A stretch of DNA of 53,245 nt from Caldifarciminota bacterium (GTDB lineage: Bacteria; Hydrothermota; Tepidihabitantia; Tepidihabitantales; Tepidihabitantaceae): the NCBI GenBank assembly GCA_020352555.1, contig CP070680.1, forward strand, positions 2,203,658 through 2,256,902, in the 5' to 3' direction. Both the position numbers and the translations under genes were made by a program. Positions 7,304 through 14,772 of the stretch are shown here, one piece after another (within the stretch, counting starts at the first letter, position 1; the number at the start of each line of letters is the position of its first letter). The notes under the pieces were generated by a model. The model did not search any database, was not told the origin of the DNA, and saw only the letters and a program-made list of their open reading frames with translations.

Positions 7304-8595
7304 TGCCGTCCGGATCCCTTGAAGATTACTCAGCCTTGCTTCTCGACCGGGGCCGGGACTCGGTCGACCCGCTGGAAGTCGAACGGCTGCGCCGGGTCCT
7401 GAAAGCCAAGGAACCGGGCTCAGACCTGCTTGAGCTCGACGACCAGCAGCTGCTCAGCCGGCTTGGTATCGCCAGCGAGGACCAAGACCGGCGGCTGACC
7501 ATCGCCGGGCTGCTGCTGGTCGGTCAGGAAGACATCATCCGTCGCACCTTGCCCGGCTATGAAGCTACCTACCTCCACATGCAGACCGACACCGACTACG
7601 ACCGCAGGATAGACTCGCGCCGGCCTCTGCTTGCCCTGCTCGAGCAGTTCACCGAGGCGGTCGAGCCGCACAACAAGCTGTTCACGCTCAAGCTCGGGAT
7701 GTTTCACTTCGAGATCCCCGAATTCCCGCAGGAGGTTTACCGCGAGGCGCTACTCAACGCGCTCACCCACCGCGACTATACCCGACCCGGCCCGGTATAC
7801 GTCCGGCACTTCCCGGACCGGCTCGAGGTGTCCAACCCGGGCGGGTTCTGCGGAGGGGTCAACGTCAACAACATTCTGGGCCACGAGCCGGTCTCTCGCA
7901 ACCGGCTGCTGGCCGAGATTCTACAGCGCATCCGGCTGGTCGAGCGCGCGGGCATGGGCGTCAAGCGCATGTACCACATCATGATCTCCTACGGTAAGGA
8001 ACCGCCGGCGTACGAGGCGGGAGAGGACTACATCCGTGTCATCCTGCGCAGCGGGCGGACCGAAGCCGGGCCCAGCGTGGACGAGCACTTCGCCCGGTTC
8101 GTGGCCAGCGAGCAGAAAGCCGGCCGCGAGCTAACACTCCACGACCTGCTGGTCCTCACATATCTGAAGCGCAACCGCGAAATCGACCTGACCGAGGCTG
8201 AACGCATCCTCCAGCGGGGCGAAGGCGAAACGCGTGAGGCCATCAATTCGATGACGGCCCGCAGCTTGCTCGAACCCTTTGGCCACAAGAAAGGCCGGGT
8301 CTACAGGTTGGGCAAGCGGGTCTATGCCCAGCTGCGCAAGAGCGTCGGGTACCAGATATTCCGCCGCGCCGAGGCCGCCTACGCCGAAGGCACAATCATG
8401 ACCTACCTCGAGGAAATGCCAAGGGACCGTGCATTCGTGACCAACGAGATCGTCCGGACCCTACTGCGGGTCAGCCCGACCCAGTCACACTACCTACTGC
8501 ACAACCTAGTCAAGAAAGGGAAGCTGTCGATGCGGGGACGCGGCCGCGGAACCCGCTATTACAAGGCCCGCCAGCTCTCACTACTCGACAACTGA
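7303..8595 (+). CDS. RecG-C/COG2865-type ATP-binding regulator lacking the AlbA/Schlafen N-domain
   Basis: The 430-residue protein carries the GHKL-like domain seen in 'ATP-dependent DNA helicase RecG C-terminal' regulators: EVYREALLNALTHRDY (about 146-161), VYVRHFPDRLEVSNPGGF and the strongly conserved SRNRLLAEILQRIRLVERAGMG. The C-terminal half (about 255-425) contains winged-helix-like segments (LTHDLLVLTYLKRN..; IVRTLLRVSPTQSHYLLHNLVKKGKL). Family members usually begin with an AlbA_2/Schlafen domain of about 120 residues; here the protein begins after it. The ATG at 7303 directly follows a promoter with an inverted repeat, suggesting autoregulation. Its exact target is unknown. Confidence 0.75.
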   Translation: MPSGSLEDYSALLLDRGRDSVDPLEVERLRRVLKAKEPGSDLLELDDQQLLSRLGIASEDQDRRLTIAGLLLVGQEDIIRRTLPGYEATYLHMQTDTDYDRRIDSRRPLLALLEQFTEAVEPHNKLFTLKLGMFHFEIPEFPQEVYREALLNALTHRDYTRPGPVYVRHFPDRLEVSNPGGFCGGVNVNNILGHEPVSRNRLLAEILQRIRLVERAGMGVKRMYHIMISYGKEPPAYEAGEDYIRVILRSGRTEAGPSVDEHFARFVASEQKAGRELTLHDLLVLTYLKRNREIDLTEAERILQRGEGETREAINSMTARSLLEPFGHKKGRVYRLGKRVYAQLRKSVGYQIFRRAEAAYAEGTIMTYLEEMPRDRAFVTNEIVRTLLRVSPTQSHYLLHNLVKKGKLSMRGRGRGTRYYKARQLSLLDN

Positions 8596-8597
8596 AG

Positions 8598-10174
8598 ACC
8601 GATAGCAGAACCGGTTGGGTCAGCCACTGGGTTCTGGGCGCGCTTGCATTGTGTGGAGCCGCCCTCATGCTGCTGGCAACGGCCAGGGGCATCGGCCTGA
8701 TGCCGGACAGCGCTGATTTCTTTTCCGCGGCAGAAAACCTGCTGTCTGGTAGCGGACTTGTGGTCAGCGGCGCGGGCGGGACCTCGCGCCCGTTGACCCT
8801 CTGGCCGCCACTCTACCCGTTCCTGCTCGCAGGCGGCGGCTTGGTCGGGCTGACGCTGATCGAAACCAGCCGCTGGCTCGCTGCACTGCTGTTCGCGGGC
8901 ACGATATTGTCGTCGGGCTGGCTGCCAGGTGGTATGCCGGTTCAACCGTCGCCGCGACGCTATCGGCAGCGCTGGTGCTCTGTTCCGCATCATTGCTTCA
9001 TGTCTTCTCCTGGGCCCAGACCGACGGATTGTTCATTATGCTGGCGCTGATCACCCTGTTGCTGATTGACCAGTACCGGAACTTCAGCCGGCGCAGCCTG
9101 CTGCTGTACGCAGCCCTTGCCTGCGGCATCGCCTGCCTGGCCCGCTACTCAGGGGTCGCCCTGGTCCTGACCGGAATCATCGTGTTGCTGTGGACCGGCC
9201 AGCGCTGGCGACGAAGGCTGGTTGACTCCGGTATCTTCACGGTGTTCGCTGTCGCCCCGCTCACAGTGTGGCTGGCACGCAACGCGGCTGTGGCAGGCTC
9301 AGCAACTACTCGTGACCTGGTGTTCCACACAATCCCCTACTGGAAATGGGTGACGGGACTCGACACGCTCGCGAGTTGGCTGGTGACATACCAGGCTCAT
9401 GTTGCGGTCAAATACGCGGTCGGCCTCGGAGCGCTGGTGGTCATCGTAGTCCTGGTCGTGCTACCTCGGGGAACTGGTTCGGTGAGGACTGGAATTGTGC
9501 CGGAGCGGACACCGCTCGCTCTGTCGATCTTCATCCCCTGCTACCTGATGACCGTGTTGGCGTCGATCACATTCATCGATGCGTTCATCCCGCTCGACAA
9601 CCGACTGCTGTCGCCCCTTCTCCCTGCTATCGTCATCGTTGTCCTCCAGTTGGGATGCCGAGTCCTGCAGAGCAGCAGCGGCAGACGTCAGGCGCGACTC
9701 GGCCTGTTGGTTCTTGTCGGCATCTGGCTCGTGCTGTGGACAACCCAGGCCGTCAGTTGGATGGTACGCCGCTCCAGAGACGGCGAATGGTATACCAGTG
9801 CCAAGTGGCAGGGGTCTGAAACCATGGCCGAGGTTCGCAGGCTGCATGCCGAGGCCGTGATCTACTCGAACGTTCCTGAGGCGATCTACTTGGTCGCCGG
9901 TCGGCCTGCGTCACCGATACCCGAAGTCGTCGACCACCACACCGGCATGGACAACCCGACCTACCGGGTGGAGATGGATTCTCTGCGTGCCGCGCTGGCT
10001 GGCGAGAATGCACTCGTTGCGTACTTCACGTCAGAAGAGGAGCGCCGCTGGTACATGCCCACCATGCGCGAACTCATGGCTGGCGCCGACCTGATGCCTT
10101 TCATCATCACAGCCGACGGAGCGATCTGCTACAGAATCCAGGGCCTGACCGGTAGTCGGTCCATTCTGCCCTAG
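8598..10174 (+). pseudogene. GT39-type membrane glycosyltransferase, frameshifted
   Basis: Two overlapping frames make up one polytopic protein of about 525 residues. The first (usable TTG at 8649, open back to about 8595) has a membrane helix, then the acidic motif PDSADFFSAAENLLSG and LTLWPPLYPFLLA, the family pattern of dolichyl-phosphate-mannose-mannosyltransferase-like (GT39/ArnT-like) enzymes. The second (in frame from about 8925 through 8975 to 10174) continues with many hydrophobic helices (LHVFSWAQTDGLFIMLALI..) and a soluble C-terminal part. The frames join near 8921-8930; a single missing G in CTGGCTGCCAGG would restore WLARWYAG. This is either a sequencing error or a true inactivating deletion. 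Intact family members transfer sugars from lipid-linked donors on the outer face of the inner membrane. Confidence 0.7.
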
Positions 10175-10180
10175 CCTGCA

Positions 10181-10264
10181 GTCCTGACTGCAAAGTCAGA
10201 CTACTCTGGACCGCAATCATCGGTCTTCGATCTGTAATCTCTAGTCCCCAATCCACAATCTCCC
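10181..10264. repeat. Low-complexity GGTCT/TAGTCC word tract downstream of the GT39 gene
   Basis: A tract of short related words (AGTCCT, GGTCTTCGATCTG, CTAGTCCCCAATCCACAATC) between the GT39 stop and the tRNA genes. It resembles the degenerate repeat family seen at 13200-13360 and 50660-51290 but is more diverged. No ORF or terminator is seen. Confidence 0.35.
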
Positions 10265-10345
10265 CGGCGTAGCCGGAGCCGCCCTCGGCTACGTCTGCAG
10301 CCATGTGATACACCACTGGTTCGAACGCGGTGGGTGACTGGAGCA

Positions 10346-10418
10346 TGGGCCGTGCAGGATTCGAACCTGCGGCCACCGGATTAAAAATCAGGTGCTCTAC
10401 CAACTGAGCTAACGGCCC
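10346..10418 (-). tRNA. tRNA-Lys (TTT)
   Basis: A 73-base cloverleaf on the minus strand: acceptor GGGCCGT/ACGGCCC with discriminator A, D arm GCTC/GAGC, anticodon loop TTTTTAA with TTT at positions 34-36, T arm GCAGG-TTCGAAT-CCTGC. CCA is not encoded. The anticodon stem CCTGA/TCCGG contains one T-C mismatch at 29-41. Confidence 0.93.
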
Positions 10419-10487
10419 GAGACAGCCGCCGCTGACAGCTGCCCGCCAGAAGCCTAACCGCAGATTGCCCGCGCCGCAAGGACGCAC

Positions 10488-10573
10488 TGCCGGGAGCCGG
10501 ACTCGAACCGGCACGGTCCCGGAGGACCCAGGGATTTTAAGTCCCTTGCGTCTGCCAATTTCGCCATCCCGGC
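10488..10573 (-). tRNA. tRNA-Leu (TAA)
   Basis: An 86-base class II tRNA on the minus strand: acceptor GCCGGGA/TCCCGGC with discriminator A, D loop with AAATTGGCAGA, anticodon stem AGGGA/TCCCT enclosing CTTAAAA with TAA at 10537-10539, a long variable arm pairing GGTCC with GGACC, and T arm GCCGG-TTCGAGT-CCGGC. It lies 69 bases upstream of tRNA-Lys on the same strand, so both are probably one transcript. Confidence 0.94.
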
Positions 10574-10670
10574 AGGTCAATACTAGCACAAACCAGGGGC
10601 AAGGTTAAGGGAAGCGTTGAGGTCTAGATGAGGAGATAGGGTGGACTGAATCCGTCGCTTGGCTTGTCGC

Positions 10671-12779
10671 CTAGCGCTGAAGGACCAGCTTGATTGTCTC
10701 TGAGAATCCGGGCACCTCAAGTCGGGCCACGTAGACCCCAGCAGGCACGCTTCGGCCCGCATCATCCCGGCAGTCCCAGGAGAACACAAGGGCCTTTTGC
10801 CTGCCCTGGAGCGCGTGGCTCATGACGGTTCTCCCAGCCACGTCGCGCAGGGTGAGCTTGCCGACCTTGCCTGCCGGGACGGCATATCGAGCTATGACGT
10901 ACCCGCGAGCCGCTGGGTTCGGTGCTATGGCGAGTTCCGGCAACTGCGTAACGCTCCGATGCTCGGGGTCGAGTTGTGGCTCTCTTACATGGGCTGAGTA
11001 CTGGACCGCCCCCAGGTTGGGCTTGTCTCCAGGGAAATAGCCCGGTTCCATGCCCGGTAGGGGGTCGTATGTCACGCCCCGAATCGTAAACGGCTGAGAC
11101 AGGTCAAGACCGTAGCGGTACGCAGGACTGGTGTCAGGCACAATCCAGTCCGGCTCTGGACCGAGCGGCCACACCTGATGATTAGTGTCGCCCTCCATCG
11201 TGTCGGCAGCCCAAATATTGTGTCGGTCCCGTCCTGCCCACGCATGATAACGATAGCCCCTGTAGAGTCCGCCAAGGAAGTTGTAGTCGAAGCCCATGAA
11301 GAGAGTGGGGACAGTATCATCTTCGGGCCTAGTGTCTCCAGCTAGTCTCTTGCCCGACATGATATTGTTGACAAGCTTCATTCGCCTGCACAGATCGACA
11401 CGCGGTGCAGCCCAGGCGTCCCCACCCGCGTAGCTGTTATGATAGAACCAGAAATCCGGTGGCTTGGTGTAGTCATTGCCGCCCTCGTGGAAGAAAAGGA
11501 ACCGACCCGCGCCAACAGCATTGTAGGTGCGATTGCTGTAAACCCAACCTGAACGATACGTATCTCCGGGGGCACCTATGCTGCCAAACCTGATGCAGGT
11601 GTTGCAGTGGGAAATTTCGTTGTTGTAGACATGAAGATTCTTGACACCCTTACCGAGGTACATCCCGCAACTAGAGAAGTCAGAAATCAGGTTGTCACGA
11701 ATGATGACATTGGATGCACCCAGCGTAATCCCAATGGCCCCTCGTCGGATTTCATTGTTAGAAATTTCGTTTCCCCCGCCACAAGAGGATAGCCGAATGC
11801 CTTGGTCACGCGAACTACCGTGACCTTCGAGGTACTTTCCGAGTGTATATGATGCGCAATTGTCAGCTGTAGCTTGACTACCCCATTCCCCGAAGTGGCC
11901 ATAGTCACCGTATCCGAGTGTGATGTAGTTGTGTCGGATGAGATTGTACGCAGAGTTGTTCTCAACACGGATTCGCGTATCCCCGTTCCGGATCACATTG
12001 TGCTGAATGATGTTGTAGCTGCTGTTGTCGAGCACTATGGGTTTCAGACAACCCTCTATCTTCAGGTGCTCAATCGTTATGTAGTCCGTGGAACTGAGCG
12101 AGAAGGCGGCAGTGGCATCCTCTGTTGACCGCAATGCACAGGTGTCTGGGTCATCGCCACCACGAAAGCGAATATAGGTTGTCTCACCGCCGAGAACTCC
12201 GAAGAGGACTCCAACATGATCCCAGAAACTCACCGTCCAAGGGTAACCAAGTGGAGCCCATGTCTTACTGGCTGGATAGGCAAGGATATTGAAGCCCTTG
12301 TCACAGTGGGCAGTTGATTCCCCTGCCATGCTCCACTTGTTGATCTTGAGGATCTGACCACCATTGTATAGCATGATCTTGGGGGCAAACCCAATCCGCT
12401 TGTAGACCCCGCTTCCGACCTCTGGGGCCGGTTCCCACAATGGCTCGACTGGTGCAGTGTTGTCAATGACTGCAAGCGGATTTCCCTCCGAGTCGACCTC
12501 TCCTCGCACGGTGATTGGGAAGCCGTCAGCACCACTTCGCGGAAAGATGACCTTTTCGTTGTAGGTTCCTGCCAAGACCATAACGAGGTCCCCGGGGCAG
12601 GCCCTGTTGACACCCGCCTGAATGGTGAGTAGCGGCAACTCGTAGGTTCCGGGGTTGGTGTCGTTCCCGCAAGGAGATATGTAGTAGACGTTCGGGTGAG
12701 ACTCACCAGCTGTGTGTCCTGGGTGTGCGATCAGAATGAGTGCAGTTGCTGCAAGGAATACCGCGATTCGCATGGTCAT
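10671..12779 (-). CDS. Exported right-handed beta-helix protein with FlgD-Ig/Por-like C-terminus
   Basis: The 702-residue protein has a signal peptide (residues about 1-24). The sequence VYYISPCGNDTNPGTYELPLLTIQAGVN is the start typical of pectate-lyase-like/DUF1565 beta-helix proteins, followed by coils of Asn-rich repeats (NIIQHNVIRNGD, NLIRHNYITLGYGD, NEISNNEIRRGAI, NVIIRDNLISD, LHVYNNEISH; about residues 265-410). The last 80 residues form the sorting module (LAIAPNPAARG..VIARYAVPAGKVGKLTLRDVAGR..VFSWDCRDDAGRSVPAGVYVARL). It is probably a surface polysaccharide-binding or -cleaving protein; no catalytic residues can be assigned. It lies next to the polysaccharide cluster but is separated from it by a 703-base gap, so co-transcription is doubtful. 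Confidence 0.88.
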   Translation of the reverse strand: MTMRIAVFLAATALILIAHPGHTAGESHPNVYYISPCGNDTNPGTYELPLLTIQAGVNRACPGDLVMVLAGTYNEKVIFPRSGADGFPITVRGEVDSEGNPLAVIDNTAPVEPLWEPAPEVGSGVYKRIGFAPKIMLYNGGQILKINKWSMAGESTAHCDKGFNILAYPASKTWAPLGYPWTVSFWDHVGVLFGVLGGETTYIRFRGGDDPDTCALRSTEDATAAFSLSSTDYITIEHLKIEGCLKPIVLDNSSYNIIQHNVIRNGDTRIRVENNSAYNLIRHNYITLGYGDYGHFGEWGSQATADNCASYTLGKYLEGHGSSRDQGIRLSSCGGGNEISNNEIRRGAIGITLGASNVIIRDNLISDFSSCGMYLGKGVKNLHVYNNEISHCNTCIRFGSIGAPGDTYRSGWVYSNRTYNAVGAGRFLFFHEGGNDYTKPPDFWFYHNSYAGGDAWAAPRVDLCRRMKLVNNIMSGKRLAGDTRPEDDTVPTLFMGFDYNFLGGLYRGYRYHAWAGRDRHNIWAADTMEGDTNHQVWPLGPEPDWIVPDTSPAYRYGLDLSQPFTIRGVTYDPLPGMEPGYFPGDKPNLGAVQYSAHVREPQLDPEHRSVTQLPELAIAPNPAARGYVIARYAVPAGKVGKLTLRDVAGRTVMSHALQGRQKALVFSWDCRDDAGRSVPAGVYVARLEVPGFSETIKLVLQR

Positions 12780-13482
12780 CCCCGCAGCGGCTCCGGATTG
12801 GCGTTCATTGTGCGGACTGAGTCAACTGCCCTGGCCCCAGGTGGCACCTTAGCCTGCTCATTGTTCTGGAGGTGTGACGACCGGATGACGCAACTGCCTT
12901 TCTTGCTGAGGAAAGCCTGACGGCCAGATTCCATCCATCATGTTAGTGCACGATACGTGCCACCCGTGAGCGCGTACGGTTTCGACGCAGGTCCTTCATT
13001 TTCAGGCACCAACGGCGAGACCTGCACTGCTGACGGAGCCGTGACGCAAGCCGCCTGCTTGCGTTCTCGTTGGCGCATGTCCTCAAACTAGGCGACTTGG
13101 GATGGTGCGACAAGGACAGGACATAGGTTCAGGCTGAGTAGAAGGCGGCCCAGGGCCGCGGATCGGGGACTGACGACAGAGAACGGAAGGAGGTCGTTTC
13201 TTCCCTAGTCCGTAGTCCTTGTGAAACATTTCAACACAACCCAGGCCCAACAGAATTTCTGTCCGCATCCCTAGTTCAGAGTTCCTTGCTCTTGCAGTTT
13301 CGTCTTCCTTCTCCTATGCCTCTACCTTTGCCTGCCCTAGTCCCTCAACTTTCACTCTGCCTACACCTGTCTTCTTGGCTTGGCTGCAAGCCGCCTTCGG
13401 ATCTGCGTGTGCCTATCCCCTGGTCCTCCCTGACTTCTGCGACGGACCGGTGCGCTTCAGGACGTCTGCAGGCACACGGCAC
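12780..13482. other. 703-base non-coding gap with degenerate repeats
   Basis: No convincing gene is seen. The first half is unremarkable. From about 13140 the DNA becomes low-complexity with words of the window's repeat family: CCCTAGTCCGTAGTCCTTG (13204-13222), TCCCTAGTTCAGAGTTCCTTG (near 13269-13289), then CTTCCTTCTCC, CCTGCCCTAGTCCCTCAAC. Frames that cross this stretch have no recognisable protein content. No clear terminator with a T tract is present. Confidence 0.5.
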
Positions 13483-14700
13483 TCACAGGCCCATCTCCTT
13501 CAGAATCCTCGCGTTCGTCTTCCTGACGTCGAATCTCTCTTCGGCAAGCCGACGACTCTCCCCGCCCATCCGGGTTATCAACTCCGGGTTGATGATGAAG
13601 TACTCCATGGCTTCAACCAGCGCGTCAACGTCCCGGACCGGTATCAGAAAGCCATTCCTGCCCGGTATGACGCGACCGGAGGTAGCGAACCTGCCTTTCT
13701 TCGAGCCCAGAGCCTCGCCGCTGCCCAGCCGCTGAATCGTCTCGCGGCATCCAGGAGCATCGGTGGTGACAATGGCTCGGCCCATGGCCATGGCTTGGAG
13801 AACCGAACACGGCATGCCTTCTCGGTAGGAAGGAAGGACGCAGACCGTTGTAGCTCTGAACCATGGCTTGATGTCAGCCGCTTCGCGTAACCATTCGACC
13901 ATGCCGGCCTCAACCCATGAGCGAACTTCTGTTTCCCTGACACTCCCGGGGTTGGCGTCTTGATCTCCCATCAGGACGAACCGGATATGTGGGTATTCCT
14001 GCCGTATCCTAGCAGCTGCTGTGACATACTCACGAAATCCCTTCGCCCTGAGCAGCCTACCGACCAACAGGAAGGTAAAGGGATCATTGAATAGTGGCGC
14101 GGCCTCATACTCCTGAGTATTGACACCGATGCCGCCGGGCAGAACGAGCGCCGAAGTCCTTCGCAGCAGGCCTCTTGTGGCGAGTTCTGCAGGGTCATCA
14201 GGATTTAGGAAGAATACGGCCCTGTTTAGAGGCAGGCTTAGACGATACAAGAGTAGAATGGCTGTCCTGATCAGGACCTTTCGGACACCATCCTTCTGCT
14301 CTTCCTGGGTGAAGTAGTACCCCAACCCCTCAATCATGCTGTATCGGTAGGGCACGCCTGCGAAGAAAGCGGCGATCGAACCGTAGATCACCAGCTTCGT
14401 CATGAAGCTCAGGCACGTGTCAACTCCCAGCTTCCTGAGCAGAATCGCCAACCGAATTACCACGAGCGAATCCTCGGCTGGATTGATACCTATCCTCTTC
14501 ATCTGGAATTCAACCGGCTCAGCGCCGAGTTCCACGACCCGCTTCCTGGTGCCGGCGGTGTAGGTGGGAGCTAGTACGCAAACTCGACAGCCCCGCTTCA
14601 CCATTGCCGCTATGAGGGGATAGCGGTACAGCCTGACTGCAGCATCGCTGTTGCAGAGGAGCGCTATGCTTCTAGCCACCACGTCCCAAGACCGACGCAA
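13483..14700 (-). CDS. GT4 glycosyltransferase, PglA-like
   Basis: A 405-residue GT-B enzyme. The N-domain (IALLCNSDAAVRLYRYPLI; LGVDTCLSFMTKLVIYGSIAAF; PYRYSMIEGLGYYF) and the C-domain (FLLVGRLLRAKGFREYV; RFVLMGDQDANPGS; VLPSYREGMPCSVLQAMAMG) follow the PglA pattern, a group that adds GalNAc-type sugars to undecaprenyl-diphospho-bacillosamine. Together with the PglE-like and PglC-like genes upstream this suggests the second sugar of the repeat. Residues about 323-346, between the conserved PGCRETI and GRNGFLIPV, are an extra Gly/Ser/Lys-rich stretch not usual in the family. The start is uncertain: TTG at 14700, or GTG codons at residues 7-8. It is the last gene of the minus-strand cluster. 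Confidence 0.85.
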   Translation of the reverse strand: MRRSWDVVARSIALLCNSDAAVRLYRYPLIAAMVKRGCRVCVLAPTYTAGTRKRVVELGAEPVEFQMKRIGINPAEDSLVVIRLAILLRKLGVDTCLSFMTKLVIYGSIAAFFAGVPYRYSMIEGLGYYFTQEEQKDGVRKVLIRTAILLLYRLSLPLNRAVFFLNPDDPAELATRGLLRRTSALVLPGGIGVNTQEYEAAPLFNDPFTFLLVGRLLRAKGFREYVTAAARIRQEYPHIRFVLMGDQDANPGSVRETEVRSWVEAGMVEWLREAADIKPWFRATTVCVLPSYREGMPCSVLQAMAMGRAIVTTDAPGCRETIQRLGSGEALGSKKGRFATSGRVIPGRNGFLIPVRDVDALVEAMEYFIINPELITRMGGESRRLAEERFDVRKTNARILKEMGL

Positions 14701-14772
14701 GTGCCAGATAGCTCCTGAAGGACAAGGCCAGCAGTGGCCGCATTCCGGACTACCGGCGCGTCCGGCCGGTCG

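Noticed and set aside
10594-10610. Promoter of tRNA-Leu (TTAACC-N17-TAGTAT on the minus strand)
   Set aside because: Each hexamer matches only 4 of 6, the -10 is almost adjacent to the mature tRNA, and the -35 lies in an AAGGTTAAGG repeat-like word.
13286-13890. Plus-strand frames across the repeat field and the PglA-like gene
   Set aside because: They cover low-complexity DNA and the antisense of a clear glycosyltransferase.
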